A stretch of 64,000 nucleotides of DNA, taken from the NCBI GenBank assembly GCA_002482645.1, contig DLGJ01000008.1, positions 186,001-250,000 on the forward strand, read 5' to 3'. Position numbers and translations under genes: made by a program. Within the stretch, counting starts at the first letter, position 1; each line of letters starts with the position of its first letter. Below the pieces are notes generated by a model, which saw only the letters and a program-made list of their open reading frames with translations, did not search any database and was not told the DNA's origin. This stretch comes from Hyphomicrobiaceae bacterium UBA7697. Its GTDB lineage: Bacteria > Pseudomonadota > Alphaproteobacteria > Rhizobiales > Methyloligellaceae. This document shows, in pieces, positions 1 through 7,356 of this stretch.

Positions 1-1731
1 GAGTCTCTCTCTGGCCGCCAGCGCGAGCACATCCTGCGCGAGCAGCTCCGGCAAATTCAGAAAGAGCTCGGCGAAGGCGAGGACGGCGAAACGGAAATCG
101 CCGAGCTCGGCGAAGCTATCGACAAGGCCGGGATGTCCAAGGAAGCCGAGACACAAGCCAAGAAAGAGCTGCGCCGCCTGGAGCGCATGCCGGAGGCCTC
201 GGCCGAACACGGCATGATCCGGACTTATCTCGATTGGTTGATCGAGTTGCCCTGGTCGAAACTTTCGGAGGAGACGATCGACATCGCCGAAGCGCGCCGG
301 ATTCTCGATGAGGATCACTACGGCCTGTCGAAGGTGAAACAGCGGATTTTGGAGTATCTTGCGGTCCGGAAGCTCAACCCGGATGGTAAGAGCCCGATCC
401 TGTGCTTCGTCGGACCGCCCGGCGTGGGCAAGACCTCGCTCGGCCAGTCCATCGCCCGCGCCATGGGCCGCAAGTTCGGCCGCATCAGCCTCGGCGGCGT
501 TCACGACGAAGCGGAGATTCGCGGCCATCGGCGGACCTATGTCGGCGCCCTGCCCGGCAACATCGTCCAGGCCCTGCGCAAGGCGGAGACTCGCAATCCC
601 GTCCTCATGCTCGACGAGATGGACAAGCTGAGCGCCAGCTTCCACGGCGATCCGTCCGCGGCGCTTCTGGAGGTGCTGGACCCGGCGCAGAACGGTACGT
701 TCCGCGACAATTATCTCGGCGTGCCCTTCGACCTATCGAAGGTGATGTTCATCGGCACCGCCAACGTGCTCGACCAGATCCCGGCGCCCTTGCGCGACCG
801 CATGGAGGTGATCGAGATCCCCGGCTACACCGAGGAGGAGAAGGTCGAGATCGCCAAGCGCTATCTGGTCCAGCGCCAGTTGGAGGCGACGGGCCTCACG
901 CCGGAGCAGTGCGACATCACCGAAGACGCGCTCCGCACGATCATCGACGGCTATACGCGCGAAGCGGGCGTCCGCAATCTCGAACGCGAGATCGGAGCCG
1001 TGTGCCATCGCGTGGCCATGCGGATCGCCGAGGGCGAGGCCGAACGCATGCGCGTGGACACGGACGATCTGCACGGTATCCTCGGCGCCCGGAAGTTCGA
1101 CAATGAAGTCGCCATGCGGACGGCCGTGCCCGGCGTCGCGACCGGCCTCGCCTGGACCCCGACCGGCGGAGACATTCTGTTCATCGAATGCGCCAAGGTC
1201 CCCGGACACGGCAAGCTCATCTTGACCGGTCAGCTCGGAGACGTGATGAAGGAAAGCGCGCAAGCGGCTCTGTCGCTTGTGAAAGCGCGCGCGGACCTTC
1301 TCGGCATCGAGCAGAGCGTCTTCGAAAAGTCGGACATTCATCTGCATGTCCCGGCCGGGGCGATCCCCAAGGACGGACCCAGCGCCGGCGTGGCCATGTT
1401 CATTGCCCTCACCTCGCTGCTCACCGGCCGCACGGTCCGCAGCGACCTCGCCATGACCGGCGAAATCTCGCTGCGCGGCTTGGTGCTGCCGATCGGCGGC
1501 GTGAAGAACAAGGTCCTGGCGGCGGTCCGGGCCGGAATCACGACCGTGATGCTGCCCGAGCGCAACCGGAAGGACTATGAGGAAATCCCGGAATCCGCCC
1601 GCGACGCGGTCCACTTCGTCTGGATGTCGACGGTTGACGAGGCCTTGGCCGCAGCCCTCGAGCCGGCCGACGAGCACGCGCATGCACCCAACGACCTGTC
1701 GGACGACCAACGCCGGCTCGCAAGCGGCTAG
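1..1731 (+). CDS. lon: Lon-type ATP-dependent protease, 5' end outside window
   Basis: The frame is open from base 1, so the N-terminal substrate-binding domain is cut off by the window edge; about 576 codons are visible. They start in the helical linker (LRQIQKELGE), run through the AAA+ module with Walker A GPPGVGKT at 412-435 and Walker B (LMLDEMDK), and end in the Lon peptidase domain with the catalytic Ser of PKDGPSAG at codon 1381-1383 and the GVKNK motif that carries the catalytic Lys. Lon degrades misfolded and regulatory proteins in the cytoplasm. The AAA+ core reads FRDNYLGVPFDLSKVMF where housekeeping Lons usually have an NDHYLEVDYDLS-like stretch. This suggests the divergent second Lon of some Rhizobiales; that assignment is inference. 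Confidence 0.95.
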   Translation, partial: ESLSGRQREHILREQLRQIQKELGEGEDGETEIAELGEAIDKAGMSKEAETQAKKELRRLERMPEASAEHGMIRTYLDWLIELPWSKLSEETIDIAEARRILDEDHYGLSKVKQRILEYLAVRKLNPDGKSPILCFVGPPGVGKTSLGQSIARAMGRKFGRISLGGVHDEAEIRGHRRTYVGALPGNIVQALRKAETRNPVLMLDEMDKLSASFHGDPSAALLEVLDPAQNGTFRDNYLGVPFDLSKVMFIGTANVLDQIPAPLRDRMEVIEIPGYTEEEKVEIAKRYLVQRQLEATGLTPEQCDITEDALRTIIDGYTREAGVRNLEREIGAVCHRVAMRIAEGEAERMRVDTDDLHGILGARKFDNEVAMRTAVPGVATGLAWTPTGGDILFIECAKVPGHGKLILTGQLGDVMKESAQAALSLVKARADLLGIEQSVFEKSDIHLHVPAGAIPKDGPSAGVAMFIALTSLLTGRTVRSDLAMTGEISLRGLVLPIGGVKNKVLAAVRAGITTVMLPERNRKDYEEIPESARDAVHFVWMSTVDEALAAALEPADEHAHAPNDLSDDQRRLASG

Positions 1732-1815
1732 GCCGCCGGCGTCCTCCTCGCGGCGGACGCTTCCGCTGACGTCCGCTTGGGCCTATGATCCTTCCGGCTC
1801 TTGAGAGGCACACAC

Positions 1816-2010
1816 ATGCGCTTCCTACTCGGTCTTGTCGCCGGCATCGTCCTCACACTCGTCGCGGTCTATTTTCTGGACCGGAACGCGCAGGACACGC
1901 AGAAACACGTCATCAATTGGGACGTGCTCGGAGAGCAAGCCGGCACTTTGACGAAGGACGCTCAAAAGGCCTGGGCAGACTTCACCCGCGAAATCACCGG
2001 ACCTCAGTAA
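1816..2010 (+). CDS. Small single-pass membrane protein, unknown function
   Basis: This 64-residue protein starts at the ATG at 1816, which has GAGAGG about 7 bases upstream; a TTG at 1801 in the same frame is less likely. Residues 1-20 form one hydrophobic helix (FLLGLVAGIVLTLVAVYFL), followed by a short charged tail of about 40 residues, so it is probably anchored in the inner membrane. It follows lon on the same strand and converges with the next membrane-protein gene, 4 bases away. I do not recognise a family. Confidence 0.6.
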   Translation: MRFLLGLVAGIVLTLVAVYFLDRNAQDTQKHVINWDVLGEQAGTLTKDAQKAWADFTREITGPQ

Positions 2011-2014
2011 GTCT

Positions 2015-2515
2015 CTAAGCAGGATTGCGAATCGAGATCGCTTCCAATCCTGACGGGAGCGCCGCACTCTTGACCTGGGGCCGCTTTGGCGGCTTGTCGT
2101 CGCGGCGTCCCTTGGGATGGGAACTGGACCTTTCGGCTTGTGTGGTCCCGACCATGTTGATGCCGATCAGAAATGCCGTCCCGCTCCCGATCACCGCGGC
2201 GATGGCAAGCGCCCGCAAGGCGCGGCGCAGATCCCGCCGCCCCGGCGATTCCAGCCGCACAGTCCGGTTCACATAGGCGAGGAACGAACTGAACAAGGCC
2301 GCGAGCGCACCGCTGGCGAAGAACATCATGGCCACGGTGACCTTGCGGTCCACGGTGGCTTGGGGCGCCAACGCTACAATCGTCAGCAGCACCAGCGCGG
2401 CGGCGCCATTCAGGACGACAAGAAAGGAGACCGCCCGCCCGGCAAGCCGGTTGCGCTCCCGCTCGACGAAGTGCGGGTCGAGGTCTCGTCCAGACTGCGG
2501 CGTGTTCACGGTCAT
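2015..2515 (-). CDS. Predicted three-helix membrane protein, unknown function
   Basis: The ATG at 2515 is preceded by GGTGAGGTGAAG, a strong ribosome-binding site, so the 14 upstream codons in the same frame are left out. The 166-residue product has a charged N terminus and three hydrophobic segments at about residues 28-50, 58-82 and 97-120. A basic, Pro-rich soluble tail follows (KGRRDDKPPKRP). No catalytic motif is visible and I do not recognise the family. It lies head-on to the small membrane protein gene and just downstream, on the same strand, of tRNA-Ser. Confidence 0.7.
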   Translation of the reverse strand: MTVNTPQSGRDLDPHFVERERNRLAGRAVSFLVVLNGAAALVLLTIVALAPQATVDRKVTVAMMFFASGALAALFSSFLAYVNRTVRLESPGRRDLRRALRALAIAAVIGSGTAFLIGINMVGTTQAERSSSHPKGRRDDKPPKRPQVKSAALPSGLEAISIRNPA

Positions 2516-2562
2516 CTTCACCTCACCCAAACGGCGGGGCATCCAGCGTGAGCGCAATTGGC

Positions 2563-2651
2563 GGAGACGGGGGGATTCGAACCCCCGATACGGCTTTTGA
2601 CCGTATAACGGTTTAGCAAACCGCCGCCTTCAGCCTCTCGGCCACGTCTCC
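2563..2651 (-). tRNA. tRNA-Ser (anticodon GCT)
   Basis: Read on the minus strand, the 89-nt element begins GGAGACG and ends CGTCTCC, giving a 7-bp acceptor stem. It has a TTCGAAT T-loop closed by GGGGG/CCCCC, the long variable arm typical of type II tRNAs, and a TTGCTAA anticodon loop, so the anticodon is GCT (serine, AGC/AGU codons). The 3' CCA is not encoded. Confidence 0.97.
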
Positions 2652-2808
2652 GCTGGACGCAAAGGCTTACTGGTCTCCATCGAACCGGTCAACACGCGCG
2701 AAAACAATTCCCAAAGCCAATTTCGGCCGTCCCGTGCCCGGCGTCCCGGTATTGTTCCGGCGCCCGATGTGGTAGGGTCGCGCAACACACCCTGGGAGGA
2801 TCGAAGGC

Positions 2809-3453
2809 ATGCGCGGCGGCATCCGATTCGGATTGCCTTGGCTTGCGGCGGCATGTTTTGCCGTCCTCGCCGCTGCCTCTATTGCCCTGCCGCCGGCCGC
2901 GAACGCTGCCAGCGTGGAGTTTTGCGTCGCCTGCAAGGGTCCGAACGCCTCCTATCGCTGCCGCGTCCAGGGGAGCGGCGCGACGCAGAGCGATGCTCTC
3001 AAGCTCTATTGCGTCGTGAGAACGGCCAAGGAAGGCGGCCACGCGTCCTGCTCGGCGAGAAAGATCGGTGCGGGATGCGACGGCGCCGTCAAGGCCTACC
3101 AATATGACGGACCGTCCCTGCCCCCGAATGCACCGACCGAACAAAAGCTGCGCAATCTGAACGAGCGTGTTGAACGTGAGAATCGCGCGTTCGACGAGAA
3201 GAAGGGCGAACAGCCCAAATCGCTGATCGAGCTCGGCGGACGCGCCTACGATGCCTCGAAACGCGGCTTGAAGAACGCCGGCTCGGCCATCGGCCTCGGG
3301 GAAACCGCGCCGAAGCCTCAAGCCGTCCCGAAACAGCAGGCCGCGCCGCCTCCACCGCCTGCGACGCAGAACAGCGCACCGCCCCAGAAGAACTTCGCGC
3401 GCCGAAGCTTCGATTGCATGAGGTCGCTATTCCGCGAATGCGGAAACGAGTAA
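2809..3453 (+). CDS. Exported cysteine-containing protein, unknown function
   Basis: The 214-residue product begins with a signal peptide of about 34 residues ending PPAANA-A. The mature part opens with a CVACKG motif and holds several more Cys residues in its first 60 positions (CRVQ, YCVV, SCSARK, GCDG), consistent with disulfides in the periplasm. A charged, possibly helical middle part is followed by a Pro/Gln-rich linker near residues 165-195 and a short Cys-containing C terminus. GGGAGGAT sits about 7 bases before the ATG. I do not recognise a named family. It is monocistronic and ends at a hairpin. Confidence 0.75.
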   Translation: MRGGIRFGLPWLAAACFAVLAAASIALPPAANAASVEFCVACKGPNASYRCRVQGSGATQSDALKLYCVVRTAKEGGHASCSARKIGAGCDGAVKAYQYDGPSLPPNAPTEQKLRNLNERVERENRAFDEKKGEQPKSLIELGGRAYDASKRGLKNAGSAIGLGETAPKPQAVPKQQAAPPPPPATQNSAPPQKNFARRSFDCMRSLFRECGNE

Positions 3454-3487
3454 GGCGGCACACCGGTCTTTCGCCGATTTGCCGCCC

Positions 3488-3511
3488 TCGAGTGTGCGGG
3501 AACACACTCGA
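3488..3511. terminator. Hairpin between convergent genes
   Basis: A perfect 9-bp inverted repeat (TCGAGTGTG/CACACTCGA) encloses a 6-base loop. It lies between the 3' ends of two convergent genes and could terminate both, although neither side carries a T-run. Confidence 0.5.
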
Positions 3512-3528
3512 CCCCGGTAGCTCGCCTC

Positions 3529-3804
3529 TTAGTGGGTCTGCAGCCACTCACGCGCCTGGCGCTGAGCATCGGCGATCTGATCCGCCGTCATCTCGCGTGC
3601 GAGCTCGACCCGGTAATCCCGCGCCGAAACGTTGCCGCGCGCCGCGGCGAGATTGAACCATTTGTGCGCCGTGACGAGATCCACATCCACGTCGAGGCCG
3701 GTGGCATAGAGCATGCCGAGCTCGAAGAGTGCATCCGGCCCACCCGCCTGAACAGCAAGCTCCACCGGACCAGCCAAGACCGTTCCCAATTCCATTCGTG
3801 CCAT
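3529..3804 (-). CDS. Short Sel1-repeat (TPR-like) protein
   Basis: The chosen ATG at 3804 (MARMELGT...) follows a GGGGGA Shine-Dalgarno at about 9 bases; the 29 upstream codons in the same frame look non-coding. The 91-residue protein contains one Sel1-type repeat pair, with GMLYATG and AHKWFNLAAARGN around residues 30-62. Sel1 repeats are alpha-solenoid modules for protein contacts. Nothing in the sequence shows the partner. The gene has no same-strand neighbour close enough for an operon. Confidence 0.8.
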   Translation of the reverse strand: MARMELGTVLAGPVELAVQAGGPDALFELGMLYATGLDVDVDLVTAHKWFNLAAARGNVSARDYRVELAREMTADQIADAQRQAREWLQTH

Positions 3805-4107
3805 AATGACGTCCCCCGTTTTTGGCTCTTGAGACGCGCTCCGAACTTGGTTTTTCCCCCGGAAAAGTTCGGTCCGCGCCGTTGCGTTCAACGAGGACGA
3901 TCATCGGCGAGGTCCTTGAACAACGTCTGAATCGACGTGCTTAATGCAACCTCATCAAATCTGAATCGGCTGGTAAGCTTGCTTTACAAGCGACGGGAAT
4001 CCGCGGGGCAAAAGTTAAGATCGGCGTTTGGCAATAGTTCATTGACCATCCGCGCTCACGCGCCGATAACCACAAAAAACGAGAGCGCGAAAAAGTTCGC
4101 GTGGGGA
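3805..4107. other. Intergenic region, no gene seen
   Basis: About 300 bases between the Sel1 gene start and the qor 3' end. Apart from the terminator-like hairpin listed separately, I see only an AT-rich stretch (about 3930-4060) with a small GCTTG/CAAGC hairpin near 3976. There is no convincing reading frame on either strand. Confidence 0.6.
4074..4101 (-). terminator. Terminator-like hairpin after the gat-qor genes
   Basis: On the minus strand CGCGAA-CTTT-TTCGCG (4101-4086) forms a 6-bp stem with a tetraloop, followed six bases later by TTTTTT (4079-4074). It sits directly downstream of the qor stop codon. Confidence 0.55.
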
Positions 4108-5097
4108 CTATGGAATGAGGACCGACGACCCGGTGGTCTGACGCCCTTCCAAGGCTCGATGGGCTTTGGCCGCGTCCTTCAAGGCATAGGTCTGATTGAC
4201 GGCGACCTTGACCGCGCCCTTCTTCAGGACGCCGAAAAGATCGTTCGCCGCCGAGACCAGTTCCTTGCGCGTGGCGATGTAATCGCCAAGCGCGGGCCGC
4301 GTCGCGAACAGCGATCCCTTCTGCGCCAGGAGATTGATCCGGAACTCCGGCACCGGCCCCGACGACTGGCCGAAGCTGACCCAGGTGCCGCGCCGCTTCA
4401 GGCAGTCGAGAGAAAGCGGGAACGTGTCCTTGCCGACCGAATCGTAGACCACGTCGACGCCCTCGCCGCGCGTGTAGTCCATGACCTTGGCGACCACATC
4501 TTCGTCGCGCGTGTTGATGACGTGCGCGCAGCCGTTCGACCGCGCGATCAGCGCCTTGCCCGCCGAGCCGGCCGTGCCGATCACGGTGGCGCCGAGCGCG
4601 GCCGCCCATTGACAGGCGATGGTCCCCACCCCGCCGGCCGCGGCATGGAACAGAACGGTCGTGCCGGGCCCGACCTTGTAGGTCCGCCGCAAGAGATATT
4701 GCGCCGTCATGCCTTTGAGCATGACGGCCGCCGCTGTCTCGTCGCTAACGCCTTCGGGGATGCGGACCACGCGCCCGGCCGGGATCAAACGCTCCTCGGC
4801 GTAGGCGCCGATCGGACCCGCATAGGCGACCCGCCGGCCGATCTTCAGGTCGCGCACGCCCTCGCCCCGCGCCGTGACGACGCCGGCACCTTCCATGCCC
4901 GGGATGAAGGGCAGCCGGTCCTGCGGATAGAGGCCGGTCCGGCCATAGACGTCGATGAAATTGAGGCCGATGGCGGTCTGCTTGATCCGGACTTCACCGG
5001 GTCCAGGCTCCCCGATTTCGGCCTCCTCCCATTTGAGGACGCTTGGGCCGCCATATTCGTGGACGCGGATGGCGTGGGTGCGGCTGGCGTGAGTCAT
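4108..5097 (-). CDS. qor: NADPH:quinone oxidoreductase (zeta-crystallin type)
   Basis: This 329-residue medium-chain dehydrogenase/reductase has an N-terminal GroES-like domain (about residues 1-130, with GLNFIDVYGRTGLYP) and a Rossmann domain. The nucleotide motif is AAAGGVGTIACQWA near residues 153-166. No catalytic zinc ligands are visible, as expected for the zinc-free quinone reductase branch, which moves electrons from NADPH to quinones. It follows gatB by about 20 bases on the same strand and is probably the last gene of that transcript, ahead of a terminator-like hairpin. The link to gatB looks positional rather than functional. Confidence 0.9.
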   Translation of the reverse strand: MTHASRTHAIRVHEYGGPSVLKWEEAEIGEPGPGEVRIKQTAIGLNFIDVYGRTGLYPQDRLPFIPGMEGAGVVTARGEGVRDLKIGRRVAYAGPIGAYAEERLIPAGRVVRIPEGVSDETAAAVMLKGMTAQYLLRRTYKVGPGTTVLFHAAAGGVGTIACQWAAALGATVIGTAGSAGKALIARSNGCAHVINTRDEDVVAKVMDYTRGEGVDVVYDSVGKDTFPLSLDCLKRRGTWVSFGQSSGPVPEFRINLLAQKGSLFATRPALGDYIATRKELVSAANDLFGVLKKGAVKVAVNQTYALKDAAKAHRALEGRQTTGSSVLIP

Positions 5098-5118
5098 GTG
5101 TCGAAGAGCGGCCGCCCG

Positions 5119-6591
5119 CTACTCGATGCCGAGCTTCGACTTGAGAAGCGCGTTGACGGCCTGCGGGCTCGCCTTGCCGCCGGTCGCCTTCATCACCTGG
5201 CCGACGAACCAGCCAGCCAGCGCGGGCTTCTCCTTGGCCTGCGCGACCTTGTCCGGGTTCGCCGCCATGACCTCGTCGACCGCCTTCTCGATGGCACCGG
5301 TGTCGGTCACCTGCTTCAGGCCGCGCGTCTCGACGATCTCCGCCGGGTCGCCGCCCTCGGTCCAGACGATGTCGAACACGTCCTTGGCGATCTTGCCGGA
5401 AATCGTCCCGGCCTTGATGAGATCGACGATGCCGCCAAGCTGCGCCGAAGACACGGGGCTGTCGTCGATGGTCAGCCCTTCCTTGTTGAGGCGGCCGAAC
5501 AGCTCATTGATGACCCAGTTCGCCGCCTGCTTGGCGTCGCGGCCCTTGGCCACCTCTTCGAAGTAATCGACGCTCTCGCGCTCCGACACGAGCACGTCGG
5601 CGTCGTACGGAGTCAGGCCGTAGTCGGCGATGAAGCGGGCCCGCTTCTCGTCCGGAAGCTCCGGCAAACTCGCCGCGATCCCGTCGACGAGGCCCTGAGT
5701 GAGTTCGAGCGGCAGAAGGTCCGGATCGGGGAAATAGCGGTAATCGTGCGCCTCTTCCTTCGAGCGCATGGACCGCGTCTCGCCGGTCTTCGCATCGAAC
5801 AGCCGCGTCTCCTGATCGATCGTCCCGCCGTCCTCGATGATCTCGATCTGACGGCGCGCCTCGTACTCGATGGCCTGGCCGATGAAGCGGATCGAGTTGA
5901 CGTTCTTGATCTCGCAGCGCGTGCCGAAATCCTCGCCCGGACGCCGCACCGAGACGTTCACGTCGGCGCGCAACGAGCCCTGCTCCATGTTGCCGTCGCA
6001 GGTGCCGAGATAGCGCAGGATCGTCCGCAGCTTCGAGACATAGGCCTTCGCCTGCTCGGACGAGCGCAAGTCCGGCTTCGACACGATCTCCATCAGCGCG
6101 ACGCCGGACCGGTTGAGGTCGACATAGGAGTTCTGCGGATGCTGGTCGTGCAGGCTCTTGCCCGCGTCCTGCTCCAGATGCAGGCGCTCGATGCCGACGA
6201 TCACCCGCTCGCCGCTGAGGAGATCGACGATCACCTCGCCCTCGCCCACGATCGGATTCTTGTACTGGCTGATCTGATAGCCCTGCGGCAGATCCGGATA
6301 GAAATAGTTCTTCCGGTCGAACACCGAATAGAGATTGATCTCCGCCTTCAGGCCGAGCCCCGTACGCACCGCCTGCGCCACGCACGCCTCGTTGATGACG
6401 GGCAGCATGCCGGGCATGGCCGCGTCCACCAGACTGACATGGGAATTCGGATCGCCGCCGAACTCGGTCGATGCGCCCGAAAACAGCTTTGCGTTGGACG
6501 TGACCTGCGCATGGACCTCCATGCCGATCACGACTTCCCAATCGCCGGTGTCGCCGGCAATAAGGTTCGAACTTTCCGATTTGGCGTCCAT
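5119..6591 (-). CDS. gatB: Asp-tRNA(Asn)/Glu-tRNA(Gln) amidotransferase subunit B
   Basis: The 490-residue protein has the GatB core, which activates the misacylated aminoacyl-tRNA (WEVVIGMEVHAQV, DLNRSGVALMEIVS, the YRYFPDPDLLP signature), and the C-terminal YqeY-like tRNA-contacting domain. GatB works with GatA and GatC to turn Glu-tRNA(Gln) or Asp-tRNA(Asn) into the amide form in the cytoplasm. The ATG at 6591 lacks a strong Shine-Dalgarno. The frame stays open upstream through a 12-nt repeat (TDVK/TDAK), but no usable start lies there. Unlike most gatCAB operons, gatA and gatB are separated by a RidA-type and a chorismate-mutase-type gene. Confidence 0.98.
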   Translation of the reverse strand: MDAKSESSNLIAGDTGDWEVVIGMEVHAQVTSNAKLFSGASTEFGGDPNSHVSLVDAAMPGMLPVINEACVAQAVRTGLGLKAEINLYSVFDRKNYFYPDLPQGYQISQYKNPIVGEGEVIVDLLSGERVIVGIERLHLEQDAGKSLHDQHPQNSYVDLNRSGVALMEIVSKPDLRSSEQAKAYVSKLRTILRYLGTCDGNMEQGSLRADVNVSVRRPGEDFGTRCEIKNVNSIRFIGQAIEYEARRQIEIIEDGGTIDQETRLFDAKTGETRSMRSKEEAHDYRYFPDPDLLPLELTQGLVDGIAASLPELPDEKRARFIADYGLTPYDADVLVSERESVDYFEEVAKGRDAKQAANWVINELFGRLNKEGLTIDDSPVSSAQLGGIVDLIKAGTISGKIAKDVFDIVWTEGGDPAEIVETRGLKQVTDTGAIEKAVDEVMAANPDKVAQAKEKPALAGWFVGQVMKATGGKASPQAVNALLKSKLGIE

Positions 6592-6621
6592 CTTGGCGTC
6601 CGTCTTAACGTCCGTCTTGGC
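6586..6621. repeat. Three tandem 12-bp units at the gatB start
   Basis: Units 6586-6597, 6598-6609 and 6610-6621 match GTCCRTCTTRRC. In the gatB frame they would encode repeated K-T/M-D-A/V, and the annotated gatB ATG lies inside the first unit. Confidence 0.75.
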
Positions 6622-6638
6622 GTTCTCGCGGGAGACCG

Positions 6639-6950
6639 CTACTCCTTCGGTCCCGCGCTGCGAAGCTTTTCTTCCTCATACTGGATGAACCAGCCGATCA
6701 TTTGACGCCAAAGCGCCTCGACCAATTCCGGCGGCAGATCGTTTTCCTCGGCCCGCGCCCGCACCTTGTCGATGACCTGCTGGATGCGCCACGGCACGGT
6801 CGCATCCGCCGGGGCCTTCTTCAGTTGCCACGCCCGATCCACATAGGAGAACCGCAAGCAAATCAGATCGACCATCTTTTCGTCGATCCGGTCGATCTCG
6901 ATGCGGACCTCGTCCATGCTCTCGCAATTCTGTGCCTCACGCGTCGCCAT
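6639..6950 (-). CDS. AroQ-type chorismate mutase domain protein
   Basis: This 103-residue all-helical protein matches the chorismate mutase type II / isochorismate-pyruvate lyase fold. Arg16, Arg33, Lys44 (or Lys45) and Gln90 occupy the places of the substrate-binding residues of PchB and EcCM, so it is probably catalytic (chorismate to prephenate). An isochorismate-pyruvate lyase cannot be excluded from sequence. The ATG at 6950 follows GGAGGG at 5 bases. It sits 10 bases behind the RidA-type gene and ahead of gatB, so the three are likely cotranscribed. Its role next to aminoacyl-tRNA amidation is not obvious. Confidence 0.85.
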   Translation of the reverse strand: MATREAQNCESMDEVRIEIDRIDEKMVDLICLRFSYVDRAWQLKKAPADATVPWRIQQVIDKVRARAEENDLPPELVEALWRQMIGWFIQYEEEKLRSAGPKE

Positions 6951-6960
6951 GGCGCCCTCC

Positions 6961-7356
6961 CTAATCGGCCCCCTCGTCGATCACGGCATCGGCCTCGATC
7001 TCGACCAGCCAGTCCGGGTTCGGGAACGCGGCGACCTGGAATGTCGTGTTGGCCGGGCGGATTTCGCCGAAGACTTCCCCGTGCACGCGGCCGACCGCAT
7101 CGAAATCCGAAATATCGGCGAGATAGATGCGCGTGCGGACCACGTGCTTCACGCTTGCCCCGGCCTGAGCCAGCGCGTCCGCGATCGTTTCGAGGATCGC
7201 GCGCGTCTGCGCGGCGGCATCGCCGGCCGCGACCGGCTTCCCGCCGGACGCCGCGGTCGTGCCCGAAAGGGAAATCAAATTGCCCACGCGCACGGCGCGC
7301 GAGAAGCCGATAATCGGCTCGTAGGGGCTGCCAGAAGAGATCAGATGCCGGCTCAT
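6961..7356 (-). CDS. RidA/YjgF-family protein
   Basis: The start ATG at 7356 overlaps the gatA stop (ATGA), so translation is coupled; the six upstream codons in frame are left out. The 131-residue product has the RidA trimer fold with VGNLISLSGTTA and an RTRIYLADISDFDAVGRVHG stretch. It carries an Arg at the usual carboxylate-binding site of imine deaminases (RTRIYL), but the C terminus diverges from classical RidA. RidA enzymes hydrolyse reactive enamines and imines produced by PLP enzymes. A second, different RidA-type gene lies at 29081-29545. Confidence 0.88.
   Translation of the reverse strand: MSRHLISSGSPYEPIIGFSRAVRVGNLISLSGTTAASGGKPVAAGDAAAQTRAILETIADALAQAGASVKHVVRTRIYLADISDFDAVGRVHGEVFGEIRPANTTFQVAAFPNPDWLVEIEADAVIDEGAD

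Noticed and set aside
3937..6705. Open plus-strand frame of about 922 codons
   Set aside because: Antisense to qor and gatB; no recognisable domain, composition typical of a shadow frame.
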